A DNA stretch of 64,000 bases from positions 23,745,639 through 23,809,638 of the forward strand of contig OZ025263.1 of the NCBI GenBank assembly GCA_964019135.1, read 5' to 3'. How positions within the stretch are numbered: the stretch's first letter is position 1; the number at the start of each line of letters is the position of its first letter. The stretch is from Arenicola marina. Lineage: Eukaryota > Annelida > Polychaeta > Arenicolidae. Shown here piece after piece: positions 45,283 through 56,232 of this stretch. Below the pieces are notes generated by a model that saw nothing but the letters and a program-made list of their open reading frames with translations, did not search any database and was not told the DNA's origin. Position numbers and translations under genes: made by a program.

Positions 45283-45786
45283 CTAACGCAATAAACGTCG
45301 GGTAATCACAAATGGAGCATTCTCACAAACGATATCGTAGGTTGAAATATATATCGTCACACTACAGTTGAATGTAAACAATCATGAGGCATCAATCAAT
45401 TCATAATGTGGCTTCCATCCAGGGTCAAGGATAACATCAATCAGAACCCATATATTAACAAAACATGCAAAGTTGTTAGATGTGTGAATCGATCTCCTTA
45501 CCTGGGCGACTGTGATTTGCATGCAAATATATGTACGGTGTGTTTGGGACAACAAAGTGAACATGGCCTGACTATACACATCGGCATGCAGCAAATACAA
45601 AACATTCAACAAGTAAATCATATATATAAAATGCACATAGGGAAAACAACTTACCTACTTAGAAGCCGCAAACGACATATTCCTTCTTACTACTCTTGTG
45701 AGACAGGTGATAAGCGCCTTATCAACCTGAACACCGTGCGGGCCATTACATTGGGGTTAAAAGGCAAGATATTGTAGACAACCTAC
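45283..45786. other. Intron joining the SEA array to the mucin block
   Basis: 504 bp. The left boundary of SEA repeat unit 1 lies inside it at about 45384. A donor-like gtaagg near 45497-45502 is not conserved in units 2-4 and has no partner. Confidence 0.5.
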
Positions 45787-45840
45787 CTGTAGTTGTAGCC
45801 CCAAGCGTGCTAGCCGTAATTGTCGTAAACGTCTCCGTCG
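45787..45840 (-). CDS. Thr-rich linker exon B, unit 1 (18 codons)
   Basis: Acceptor ccttctttgcag, donor gtaggt; 54 nt, phase 1-1. Encodes TETFTTITASTLGATTT. The same exon occurs in units 2-4 with STSGATTT. In unit 1 it splices in phase to the mucin exon at 43774-45282; in the other units it would splice to the SEA-1 exon of the next unit. Confidence 0.7.
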
Positions 45841-46514
45841 CTGCAAAGAAGGAGACGAATCTGTTATATCTGCTTGTGAGTTGACAGAGATAAACTGGCC
45901 TAGAGGAGGTGTCTTATGCACTATTACACCGGTTTAAAAAAGACTTCAAAAGAATGAAAATTAGCTAATTTTTCATAGATCATGGCTACCCTGTTTAGAG
46001 AAAAACAAAAATCCATGCAAAACTGAGTGGCAGAGGTGGGAGTGTCTAGTTTTCTTCTATTTTGATACACAGTGTATTGACGTGATAGTGGAAATACACT
46101 TTAGGAAAAAACAAATGTTACACGCAGTCCACCAGGAACTTTGCGTCAATGTACATTATGTGATTTGTGTGTATTGTGTGATCAACATGTCCATTGTTTG
46201 GTCTAGCTACATTATGTGATTTCTGTGTATGATGCGATATATGTACACGTTTGATAATGATAGAAGTACATACACAAGGTATATTATTTGATATGTATGC
46301 ACTGTATGATATATGTACGTCATGTGGTATGTGTATGCATTGCATGATATATCACGTATATTGCATTGTATAATTCATGTGATCTGCGTATAGTGTGAAG
46401 CTGCGTGATATGTCAAACTTGATATGTGATCTAAGGTTTCTGTTATGCGCAAAGCTTAATCTTCATCATTATCTACACGACCAACGGCCGCCCACTCCCA
46501 ATCATGTCGCTTAC

Positions 46515-46580
46515 TGGATTTCACCGTGGATGTTGCGCCAGTTATAGTGGTGAACTCAGCGGTAGTGCTCTCGGTCGTCC
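46515..46580 (-). CDS. Thr-rich linker exon A, unit 1 (22 codons)
   Basis: Acceptor gctccatacag, donor gtaagc; 66 nt, phase 1-1. Encodes TTESTTAEFTTITGATSTVK. Conserved in all four units at the protein level while the surrounding intron has drifted, which supports coding. Confidence 0.7.
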
Positions 46581-48061
46581 CTGTATGGAGCAATGCGATC
46601 ATATACACTATGTATATACATTATCTACATCCACTATCCTAACCATTCAATTTTATTAATATATACAAGAAATGAGATTTGATTTGCGCGATAAAAGCTT
46701 GAAATGATTGAAACGAGATCACTCTCGGTAGGCTGTGCAGTATTTAGATAATAACAAAGCAAGAAGAAAAGTGAAATAACATATAAAGAAACTGTATTTA
46801 CATTATTTCCATCTGCTGGTCTTTATTAAATTCATATAATAGTTTCACCCATTGTGGTGTTTATGATTGATATATGGACATATATGTGTGCAGGAACAGC
46901 ACAGTTGAGCAGTGATATAAACTTACTTACCTCAATACAATAACAATAATTATATTTGTTATTATTAAATGCTGTTCAGTTGAAAATTAATGTTTCCGCT
47001 TGCAATTAAATACACATTGGAAAACAATGATAAAACGTGATTCTCCTTGGATACAAATGTTGTTAAGGAACTGTATTCTACGTCTGAGAGTTAAGTCATT
47101 AATGTTATCCAACACCGCTGAAAATGCTAAATTATTGTTGCATGCGACGCACGATATGTAGCGAAGTGGAAATACTGACGTCAACCTTCTGCTCCAGGAA
47201 AAGAATATTGTATTAAATAATGTCATGGCTGATTTGAACAAAAAAACTAAATGTATGTCAACCCACGGGCCTGGCCATGAAAAAAAGTAAAAAAAAATCT
47301 ATTAAGACTGAACAAAAACATGAAATGCAGATGTTATTTTATCTAACTAGACCTATGTCACATGGTAGCAATAAACAACCCGCGTGTCGATATATTAGAT
47401 CCGAGGTTTTGCGCAACGAATACACGTGTACCGGCTGCGAAAACAGGTGTCCATGGGTTACAACGCGTTGCGACCAGCTGCCGGCAACTGTGGAGAATTC
47501 TTCAAACTTTAAGTTGTTTTACTTTAAGGAGTGGGTGTGACACATCTCGCGATGCTTTTGAAGGTTAAACAATAATTAAATCGCCGGTGAATGGCATTAC
47601 TAGTCCTGTGACGTACAACAAACCCATTATCCGTGCTAGCGCATTATTGTCACGTGATGGGACATGTGACGCGTTACGTGCCCCATCAACGGCTGTTACT
47701 CCTATGTCTGCCGACAACTAGCTACAGTCACACACAAGCCCACGGCACCATTTTGGTTATCTTTGGGTAGAAACACTAAGGTGAATGCAAACACTAGTCA
47801 CGAAACGAACAACGAACCCAATATCCGTTCTAGCGCATTATAGTCTCGTGATGAGACATGTGACCAGTCACGTGCTCCATCAACGGCTGTTACTCTTATG
47901 TCTACCGACAACTACCTACAGTCACACACAAGGACACGGCGCCATTTTGGTTAATTTTGGATAGAACCACTGAGGTTAGGCGTGTTATTGAATCCATACA
48001 CAACCAAGCGTATAAGTAGAGGTGTGCTTTTTATCTGGACAACCCCTAAACTGATTTCTAC
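46581..48061. other. Intron between linker exons, unit 1
   Basis: 1.48 kb, AT-rich, with the ~190-bp internal duplication listed separately. The corresponding introns in units 2-4 have the same content. No exon seen. Confidence 0.55.
47611..47975. repeat. ~190-bp internal direct duplication, unit 1
   Basis: The block beginning near ccgtgctagcgcattat (47631) recurs near ccgttctagcgcattat (47823), including gtgatgggacatgtgac and catcaacggctgttactc. Units 2-4 carry related versions. Units 2 and 3 also show a ~56-bp direct duplication of gtttgggtagaaccactgag (near 53154/53211 and 58312/58369). Confidence 0.7.
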
Positions 48062-48208
48062 CTGTGGTACTCTGGCATATGGGCAGGTTCGTCGTATCGG
48101 CACCAGGGTTCAGGTGACTGCCTTGATCTAGAAGAGAATCACCGTGTTGTAGCTGCAATGATGTTGCATCCGACTGTTGCTTAATTACATGAAGTTCAAA
48201 TGACATTA
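48062..48208 (-). CDS. Candidate post-SEA linker exon, unit 1 (49 codons)
   Basis: Acceptor ttattctacaaag, donor gtagaa after CQSTTG; 147 nt, phase 1-1 and open in this unit. Encodes MSFELHVIKQQSDATSLQLQ followed by HGDSLLDQGSHLNPGADTTN and PICQST. Phase agrees with the SEA-3 donor upstream and with linker exon A downstream. Units 3 and 4 have TAA as the third codon with this acceptor, so either the acceptor differs or those copies are dead. No known domain recognised. Confidence 0.5.
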
Positions 48209-48419
48209 CTTTGTAGAATAAGACATAAAACCGCAGTCCTTTAATGTTTTCATTGATATATGTATATCTATATCTGTAATCTCTCTAGTATCATTACCTT
48301 TTATCCAGTTTGAGTTTGGGTAGAAACTTAGCGTGAACAAACTGACAATTTGCCATTGAATGTCGGAGTTTCAATTTGGATGGTTGCATTATCAGAAATA
48401 GTTCATCATCGGACCTTAC

Positions 48420-48553
48420 CAGTTACATTGACCCTATCGTCTCGCACTGTGAAGTTAAACTGGTCCAAATTGTTAGCAATAGTAGCAGCTAGACTTGAAG
48501 TCGTGACAGCACATCCCACCGTCACGTTATACTCCACGATGATACTTCCCGGG
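48420..48553 (-). CDS. SEA domain exon 3 (GSIIV cleavage motif), unit 1
   Basis: Acceptor gtgctttag, donor gtaagg; 134 nt, phase 2 in, phase 1 out. Encodes PGSIIVEYNVTVGCAVTTSS, then LAATIANNLDQFNFTVRDDR and VNVT. The split Ser codon joins SEA-2 to give FSPGSIIVEYNV, the conserved SEA strand-turn-strand with the G-S autoproteolysis site. The remainder is the second helix and last strand (NFTVRDDRVNV). N-glycosylation sequons at NVT, NFT and NVT. One Cys (VGCAV) pairs by position with none of the usual SEA cysteines. Confidence 0.8.
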
Positions 48554-48935
48554 CTAAAGCACCAAAATAAGGGTGTCACGCAAGAAATGAGACAATGATA
48601 CACACTGGATGGCTTTAAAACTATCCCTACTAGACGGGTGTAGAATGAACGTCGAGGGCTGATAGATCGTGCACATACTTTCATAAAGCGACGTTATGGG
48701 CACATGGCGTATTCCGCGCCCATTCATATGTATAGACCGTCACATACACAGTTTGAAGTCAACTCAATAGATATTGAAAGTGGTTGACTAAAGGAAAAAA
48801 CTAACTAATATCACCCAAACAATGTATATACTTGAGCGTACGTTAAGATTGTACCCCTAACACGATGGAGTACTTGGGCTACGTTTCAATCTGTTTGCAT
48901 CTTAGACAAAACTACCAGGTGGAACATATATAATC

Positions 48936-49217
48936 AGGAGCGGAACCAGGAATTTGAAAAGAGGGGGCGGCGGGTCCAAACTTTTCGACCGGGGAATTTG
49001 AGACGGGGGGCGGGGCGGGGTGGGGCGGGGGGGTCAATGCCGCCTCAGATAGCGCTCATCCTCAAAGAAAACATCCTAATGGGGGGTCCACGCCCAGATA
49101 GCCTGAAATTTGCATTGAAAAACGGCATTCTTCCTAAAAAATTATGGTTGTGGGAGATTGTGGGGTGGTCCGGACCCCCTGGACACCCCCCCCCCCTCCC
49201 CACTTGGATCCGTCCTG
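48936..49217. mobile_element. hAT-like MITE, SEA unit 1 copy
   Basis: Ends AGGAGCGGAACCAGG and, from the other side, CAGGACGGATCCAAG form imperfect inverted repeats. Flanks atataatc (48928-48935) and gtataatc (49218-49225) match at 7 of 8 bases, as expected for the 8-bp target duplication of hAT elements. No transposase. The interior is dominated by poly-G and poly-C tracts. The same insertion occurs in units 2 and 3. Confidence 0.55.
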
Positions 49218-49314
49218 GTATAATCGGACAAACTGTTTTATGTGACTTAACATTCATTCGATTACTGTCGCGATATAGAGATAATGTATTATTTGATTGA
49301 CAGTTGCAATTTAC

Positions 49315-49388
49315 CTAAACACGAAGGCGTCAACGCTAACCAGTTGTTGCTCAAGTAGCCCCGTCACGAAAACCAAGATGTGTCGCGT
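49315..49388 (-). CDS. SEA domain exon 2, unit 1
   Basis: Acceptor attgacgctttcag, donor gtaaat; 74 nt, phase 0 in, phase 2 out. Encodes TRHILVFVTGLLEQQLVSVD plus AFVF and the first two bases of Ser. It supplies the first-helix end and the strand (LVSVDAFVF) that leads into GSIIV in SEA-3. Found because the SEA-1 and SEA-3 exons needed a phase 0 to phase 2 connector; this is the only segment that fits, and it is conserved in units 2 and 3. Confidence 0.8.
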
Positions 49389-49866
49389 CTGAAAGCGTCA
49401 ATGTTACCATAATCATGAGAAGACATCAAAGCGACTATTTGTTCTCCAAGCTTGGGGTACCACCAACCTTTGAGTATATACTCAATACCTTTGAGTATAT
49501 ACTCAATACTTTGAGTATTGAGTAGAACAACGAATAACTTGCGTGGAGTTTACACCATTGCGGTCTGTTATCTGTTCATACTGTGACACGCGTATCGCGT
49601 CACAACCTTCACATCACTTGTTTACCAAACGATAAAATATCCAAGTATAAACCACAGTAAACAACTTTCAGGTAAAGGGCAATGGGAAAACTGGGAATGC
49701 GAGATAATATTGGCGGAATTTTTAACAATTTACCTATTATTGCAGTGACTGATCATTTCAATATATAGTTGTGTAATACAGCGACCGCTAAAATATATAC
49801 AAAACGGTTATATTGTAAATAGTACAGTGAGTAGTGAAACAGATAACTATCTGCTTCCAGTTTTAC

Positions 49867-49994
49867 CTGGGTATCTATCTCATCCGATAGTTCTAAGTAA
49901 GATAGAGAAGTGCCGTCTTTTAAGGCATCCTCGAAAGTCCTGTCTTCTATTACAAACACCACCAGGTACACTCGACACACGTCGCCAAAGCTAG
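49867..49994 (-). CDS. SEA domain exon 1, unit 1
   Basis: Acceptor gcttttatttacag, donor gtaaaa; 128 nt, phase 1 in, phase 0 out. Encodes SFGDVCRVYLVVFVIEDRTF plus EDALKDGTSLSYLELSDEID, the first SEA strand and helix (VFVIEDRTFEDAL..YLELSDEI). It lacks 15 nt (SSVTC) present after FG in units 2 and 3, an in-frame deletion or the ancestral state. Confidence 0.8.
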
Positions 49995-50982
49995 CTGTAA
50001 ATAAAAGCACCGGGAAACAAATATTAACCACAGCGCCGTGCAAGGCTAGCACATCGCGACTTGTCTTCAGGGGGCCCTGCAATTCTAGCACATCGCAACT
50101 TGTCTTCACAGTGCCTTGCAAGGTTAGCAAATAGCGACTTGTCTTCACAGTGCTTTCAAAGGTCAGCACATCGCGATGGGGGAGCTGAAAGATATCACTA
50201 GTTCGACTGTAGTCGTACATTGCTTTTCACATATCCTAAGCTGGGATACGATGGATAGGAGTTACATAACACGAAACGTTCAGGACTAAAATGCACTTTA
50301 CATGCACACGCCCGTTCCTCACAACCAATTTAACGGGCACGAGTTACCTGGCGATGGGTGGCTAAGGAGGGAATGTGTTAAGCCACCTATGACTTTCATC
50401 ATAAAGCTATGCCCCCTGTGTTACATGTCCACTTGCTTACGAGATCGATCTTCCCGCAGCGATATATCTGAGTAAGCGTATTCGCGATGGAGCTTTACAA
50501 AATGACATTTTTACGTACGAGTTTCCCAGGTCGAGCATTTCAAAGTGATATTTAAGTGCAAGGGTAATCACAATTATGAGGCATCAATCAATTCATAATG
50601 TGGTTTCGATCTGCGTTCAAGGATAACATCAATCAGAAGACTACATATATATAACAAAACATGCAAAGTTGTAAGGTGGGTGAATCGATTTCCTTATCTG
50701 GGCGACTGCGATTTGCATGCAAGTATATGTACGGTGTGTGTGGGACAACAAAGTGAACATGGCATGACTGTACACATCGGCAGGCAGCAAATACAAAACA
50801 TTTAACAAGTAAATCATATATATATAATGCATATAGGGAAAACAACTTACATACGTAGATACCGCAAACAAAGATTTCCTACCTGCTACTCTTGTGAGGC
50901 AGGTGACAAGCGCCTTATCAACCTGAACACCGTGCGGGCCATTACATTGGGGTTAAAAGGCAAGATATTGTAGACAACCTAC
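49995..50982. other. Intron between SEA units 1 and 2
   Basis: 988 bp. Contains the 39-bp minisatellite and the unit boundary at 50576. No convincing exon; donor-like gtaag sites here lack phase-compatible partners. Confidence 0.55.
50039..50180 (-). repeat. 39-bp tandem repeat (13-codon period), unit 1
   Basis: Three and a half units start at 50039, 50078, 50117 and about 50156 (tgcaaggctagcacatcgcg and variants). On the minus strand the frame is open, with 13-residue repeats LQGTVKTSRYLLT / LQGTVKTSCDVLE. In unit 1 this frame runs on into SEA-1, but in units 2 and 3 it does not, so it is probably intronic. Confidence 0.7.
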
Positions 50983-51036
50983 CTGTAGTTGTAGCCCCAG
51001 ACGTGCTAGCCGTAATTGTCGTAAACGTCTCCGTCG
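50983..51036 (-). CDS. Thr-rich linker exon B, unit 2
   Basis: 54 nt, phase 1-1, donor gtaggt. Encodes TETFTTITASTSGATTT. Splices in phase to SEA-1 of unit 1, giving a SEA-linker-SEA protein. Confidence 0.7.
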
Positions 51037-51743
51037 CTGCAAAGAAGGAGACGAAGTGTAAACGCAATTACTAAAAACGTCTTCGATCCCACGCGTGTAT
51101 TACGAGTTATAAAACATTCAGTGCGCTACGCCTAGTTGCCGATCGTATATCTGTTATATCTGCTTGTGAGTTGACAGAGACAAACTGGCCTTGAGGAGGT
51201 GTCTTATGCACTATTACACCGGTTTAAAAAGGACTTCAAAAGGATGAAAATTAGCAAATTTTTCATAGGTCATGGCTACCCTGTGTGGAGAATAAAATCC
51301 ATGCAAAACTGAGTGGCAGAGGTGGGGGTGTCTAGTTTTCTTCTATTTTGACATACAGTGTATTGACGTGAGAGTGGAAATACATTTTAGGAAAAAAACT
51401 AAAGTTTAACGAAGTTCACCAGGAATTTTGCGTCAGTGTACATTATGTGGTTTGTGTGTATTGTGTGATAAACATCTATGTACATTGATCTAGCTACATT
51501 ATGTGATTTCTGTGTATGATGCGATATATGCAAATTTTTCATAATGATATAAATATATACATAAGGTATATCGTGATATGTATTCATTGTATGATATGTC
51601 ACGTATATTGCATTGTATAGCTCATGTAATCTGCGTTATATGTCAAACTTGAATCTGATCTACGATTTTTGTTATGCGCAAAGCTTAATCTTCATCATTA
51701 TCTGCACGACCAACGGCCGCCCACTCCCAATCACGTCGCTTAC

Positions 51744-51809
51744 TGGATTTCACCGTGGATGTTGCGCCAGTTATAGTGGTGAACTCAGCGGTAGTGCTCT
51801 CGGTCGTCC
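51744..51809 (-). CDS. Thr-rich linker exon A, unit 2
   Basis: 66 nt, phase 1-1, donor gtaagc, acceptor gctccatacag. Protein identical to the unit 1 copy. Confidence 0.7.
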
Positions 51810-53328
51810 CTGTATGGAGCAATGCGATCATATACACTATGTATGTACATTATCTATATACACTATCCTAACCATTCTATTGTATTAACATATACAAAGA
51901 ATGAGATTTGATTTGCACGATAAAAGCTTGAAATGATTGAAACGATATCACTCTTGGCAGGCTGTGCAATATGTAGATAAGACCAAAGCAAGAAGAAAAG
52001 TGAAATAACATATAAAGAAGCTGTATTTACATTATTTCCATCTGATGGTCATGATTAAATTCATATAACAGATTTACTCGTCGTGGTATTTATGATTGAC
52101 ATATGGACATATATGTGTGCAGAAGCAGCACAGTTGAGCAGTGACATAAACTTACTTACCTCAATACAATAACAATATTATGTTTGTTATTATTAAATGC
52201 TGTTCAGTTGAAAATTAATGTTTCCACTTGCAATTAAATACACATTGGAAAACAATGATAAAACGTGATTCTCCTTGGATACAAATGTTGTTAAGGAACT
52301 GTATTCTACGTCTGAGAGTTAAGTCATTAATGTTATCCAACACCGCTGAAAATGATAGGTTGTCAAATTATTGTTGCATGCGACGCACGATATATAGCGA
52401 AGTGGAAATACTGACGTCAACCTTCTGCTCCAGGAAAAGAATATTGTATTAAATAATGTCATGGCTGATTTGAACAAAAAACAAAATGTATGTTAACCCA
52501 CGGGCGTGGCCATGAAAAAAAGTTAAAAAAATATATTAAGACTGAAAAAAAAACATGAAATGCAGATGTTATTTTATCTAACTAGACCTATGTCACATGG
52601 TAGCAATAAACAACCAGCGTGTCGATATATTAGATCCGAGGTTTTGCGCAACGAATACACGTGTACCGGCTGCGAAAACAGGTGTCCATGGGTTACAACG
52701 AGTTTCGACTAGCTGCTGGCAACTGTGGATAATTTTTCAAAATTTAAATTGTTTTACTTTAAGGAGTGGCTGTGACACCGCTCGCGATGCTAATCAATAA
52801 TTAAATCGCCGGTGAATGACATTACTAGTCATGTGACGTACAACTAACCCATTATCCGTGCTAGTGCATTATAGACACCTGTTGGGACATGAGACTAGTC
52901 ACATGCTCCATCAACGGCTGTTACTCCTATGTCTGCCGAAAACTAGCTCCAGTCACGCACAATTTCACAGCAATATTGTGGTTAACTTTGGGTAGAAACA
53001 CTGAGGTGAATGTAAACACTAGTCACGAAACGAACAACCCACCCAATATTCGTTCTAGCGCATTATAGTCTTGTGATGGGACATGTGACCAGTCACGTGC
53101 CCCATCAACGGCTGTTACACTTATGTGCACCGACAACGGCACCATTTTGGTTAAGTTTGGGTAGAACCACTGAGGTTAGGTGTGTTATTCAATTCGCCAT
53201 ACACAACCAAGTTTGGGTAGAACCACTGAGGTTACGCGTGTTATTCAATTCGCCATACACAACCAAGCGTATAAGTGGAGTTGTGCTTTTTATCTGGACC
53301 ACCTCTAAACCTCTTAGCTGATTTCTAC

Positions 53329-53475
53329 CTGTGGTACTCTGGCATATAGCCAGGTTCGTAGTATCAGCAACAGGATTCCGGTAACTGCCAAGATCTAGAA
53401 GGGAATCACCGTGTTGTAGCTGCATTGCTTTTGCATCCGACTGTTGCTTAATTACACGAAGTTCAAATGACATTA
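53329..53475 (-). CDS. Candidate post-SEA linker exon, unit 2
   Basis: 147 nt, phase 1-1, open: MSFELRVIKQQSDAKAMQLQ, then HGDSLLDLGSYRNPVADTTN. Only this unit and unit 1 read through the first codons with this acceptor. Confidence 0.5.
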
Positions 53476-53686
53476 CTTTGTAGAATAAGACATAAAACCG
53501 CAGGCCTTTAATGTTTTCATTGATATATGTATATCTATATCTGTAATCTCTCGAGTATCATTACCTTTTATCCAGTTTGAGTTTGGGTAGAAACTTAGCT
53601 TGAATAAACTGACAATTTGCCATTGAATGTCGGAGTTTCAATTTGTAAGGTTGCATTATCAGAAATAGTTCATCATCGGACCTTAC

Positions 53687-53820
53687 CAGTTACATTGACC
53701 CTATCGTCTCGCACTGTGAAGTTAAACTGGTCCAAATTGTTAGCAATGGTAGCAGCTAGACTTGAAGTCTTGACAGCACATCCCACCGTCACGTTATACT
53801 TCACGATGATACTTCCCGGG
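53687..53820 (-). CDS. SEA domain exon 3, unit 2 (GSIIV)
   Basis: 134 nt, phase 2 to 1, acceptor gtgctttag, donor gtaagg. Encodes PGSIIVKYNVTVGCAVKTSS; Glu to Lys after GSIIV distinguishes this unit from units 1 and 3. Confidence 0.8.
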
Positions 53821-54174
53821 CTAAAGCACCAAAATAAGGGTGCCACGCAAGAAATGAGACAATGACACACGCTGGATGGCTTTAAAACTATCGCTACTAG
53901 GCTGGTATAGAATGAACGTCGAGGGGTAATAGATCGTGCACATACCCCGATAAAGCGACGTTATAGGCACATGGCGTATTCCGCGCCCATTTATATATAT
54001 AGACCGTCACATACACAGTTTACTAAAGGGAAACATTAACTAATATCACCCAAACAATTTATATACTTGAGCGTACGTTAAGATTGTACCGATAACCCGA
54101 TGTAGTACTTCGGCTACTTTTCAATCTGTTTGCATCTTAGACAAAACTACCAGCCAGGTGGAACATATATAATC

Positions 54175-54432
54175 AGGAGCGGAACCATGAATTTAAAAAG
54201 TGGGGGGGGGTCCGAACTTTGCGACCGGGGAATTTGTGACGGGGGGCGGGGCGGGGGGGGATCAATGCAGCCTCAGATAGCGCTCATCCTCGAACAAAAC
54301 ATCCTAATGGGGGCTCCACGCCCAGATGGCCTAAAATTTGCATTGAAAAACGGCATTCCTTCTCAAGAATGAAGGTTGTGGGAGAGGGCGGGGTGGTCCG
54401 GACCCCCTGGACACACCCCTGGATCCGCCCTT
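54175..54432. mobile_element. hAT-like MITE, SEA unit 2 copy
   Basis: Same insertion as in unit 1, with flanks atataatc and gtataatc. 258 bp; slightly deleted inside compared with unit 1. Confidence 0.5.
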
Positions 54433-54529
54433 GTATAATCGGGCAAAGTTTTTTTTGTGACTTAACATTTATTCGACTACTGTCGCGATTCAGAGATAAT
54501 GTATTATTTGATAGACAGTTGCAATTTAC

Positions 54530-54603
54530 CTAAACACGAAGGCGTCAACGCTAACCAGTTGTTGCTCAAGTAGCCCCGTCACGAAAACCAAGATGCGTCG
54601 CGT
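54530..54603 (-). CDS. SEA domain exon 2, unit 2
   Basis: 74 nt, phase 0 to 2. Encodes TRRILVFVTGLLEQQLVSVD plus AFVF; His to Arg at residue 3 compared with unit 1. Confidence 0.8.
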
Positions 54604-55046
54604 CTGAAAGCGTCCATGTTAACATAATCATGAGAAGACATCAAAGCGACTATTTGTTCGCCAAGCTTGTGGTACCACAAACTGACTTTGAGTATTGAGT
54701 AGAACAACGAATAACTTGCGTGAAGTTTACACCATTGCAGTCTATTATCTGTTCACACTGTGACACGTGTATCGCGTCACAACCTTCACAACACTTGTTC
54801 ACCAAACGATTAAATAATATTCAAGTATAAACCACAGAAAACAACTTTCAGGTCAAGGGCAATGGCAAAACTAGGAATGCGAGATAATAATTGCGGAATT
54901 TTTAACAATTTACCTATTATTGCAGAGACTGATCATTTCAATATAGAGTTGTGTAATACTGCGACCGCTAAAATATATAGAAAATGGCTATATTGTAAAT
55001 AGTACAGTGTCTAGTGAAACAGATAACTATCTGCTTCCAGTTTTAC

Positions 55047-55189
55047 CTGGGTATCTATCTCATCCGATAGTTCTAAGTAACATAGAGAAGTGCCGTCTGT
55101 CAAGGCATCCTCGAAAGTCCTGTCTTCTATTACAAACACCACCAGGTACACTCGACACACGTCGCAGGTGACGGAACTGCCAAAGCTAG
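55047..55189 (-). CDS. SEA domain exon 1, unit 2
   Basis: 143 nt, phase 1 to 0. Encodes SFGSSVTCDVCRVYLVVFVI plus EDRTFEDALTDGTSLCYLEL; 15 nt longer than the unit 1 copy, and with two extra Cys residues (VTC and SLC). Confidence 0.8.
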
Positions 55190-55234
55190 CTGTAAATAAA
55201 AGGCAGCGGAAAACAAATATTAACCACAGCGTCA

Positions 55235-55376
55235 TGCAAGGCTAGCACATCGCCACTTGTCTTCAGGGGGCCGTGCAATTCTAGCACATCGCGACTTGTC
55301 TTCACAGTGCCTTGCAAGGTTAGCAAATAGCGACTTGTCTTCACGGTGCTTTCAAGGGTCAGCACATCGTGATGGG
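55235..55376 (-). repeat. 39-bp tandem repeat, unit 2
   Basis: Same array as in unit 1, three and a half units, open on the minus strand but not in frame with SEA-1 here. Confidence 0.65.
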
Positions 55377-56178
55377 GGAGCTGAAAGATATCATTATTTC
55401 GACTGTAGTCGTACATTGCTTTTCATATATCCTAAGCTGGGATACGATGGATAGGAGTTACATAACACGAATCGTTCAGAAATAAAATGCACTTTACATG
55501 CACACGCCCGTTCCTCACAACCAATTTATCTGGCGCGAGTTACATAGCGATGGGTGGCTAAGGAGGGAATGTGTTAAGCCACCTATGACTTTCAACAAAA
55601 ACCTATACCCCATGTGTTACATGTTCACCTGGTTACGAGATCGATCTTCCCCCAGCGATATATCTGAGTAAGAGTATTCGCGATGGAGCTTTAGAAAATG
55701 ACATTTTTACGTACGAGTTTCCCAGGTCGAGCTTTTCAAAGTGATATTTAAGTGCAAGGGTAATCACAATTATGAGGCATCAATCAATTCATAATGTGGT
55801 TTTGATCTACGGTCAAGGATAACATCAATCAGAAGACTACACATATATAACAAAAGATGCAAAGTTGCAAGGCGTGTGAATCGATTTCCTTATCTGGGCG
55901 ACTGTGATTTGCATGGAAGTATATGTACGGTGTGTGTGGGACAACAAAGTGAACATGGCATGACTGTACACATCGGCATGCAGCAAATACAAAACATTCA
56001 ACAAGTAAATCATATATATAAAATGCATATAGGGAAAACAACTTACTTACGTAGATACCGCAAACACAGATTTCCTTCCTGCTACTCTTGTGAGGCAGGT
56101 GTGAAGCGCCTTATCTAGCTGAACAGCGCGCGGGCCATTACATTGGGGTTAAAAGGAAAGATATTGTAGACAACCTAC

Positions 56179-56232
56179 CTGTAGTTGTAGCCCCAGACGT
56201 GCTAGCCGTAATTGTCGTAAACGTCTCCGTCG
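56179..56232 (-). CDS. Thr-rich linker exon B, unit 3
   Basis: 54 nt, phase 1-1, donor gtaggt; same protein as unit 2. Confidence 0.7.

Larger units (their letters stand above)
45384..50575 (-). repeat. SEA cassette, tandem unit 1 (~5.19 kb)
   Basis: First of four head-to-tail genomic units, each starting at plus atgaggcatcaatcaattca. Starts at 45384, 50576, 55772 and 60934 give periods of 5,192, 5,196 and 5,162 bp. The unit carries six candidate exons on the minus strand: SEA-1, SEA-2, SEA-3, linker, Thr-rich A and Thr-rich B, plus a MITE, a 39-bp minisatellite and a ~190-bp internal duplication. Unit 1 is the most diverged of the four. Confidence 0.9.
50576..55771 (-). repeat. SEA cassette, tandem unit 2 (~5.20 kb)
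   Basis: Complete unit with the same six candidate exons. Its half from ~52.8 kb upward is almost identical to unit 3 (offset 5158-5162), while the lower half is more diverged (offset ~5196). This shows that the latest duplication breakpoint lies inside the unit, not at its nominal edge. Confidence 0.9.

Noticed and set aside
45497-45530. Micro-exon TCGCCCAG before gtaagg in SEA unit 1
   Set aside because: The GT of the donor is lost in units 2-4 and an 8-nt exon would break the frame.
45640-45700. gtaagttg donor-like site recurring in SEA units
   Set aside because: The upstream sequence changes reading between units and contains an in-frame TAG in the phase required.
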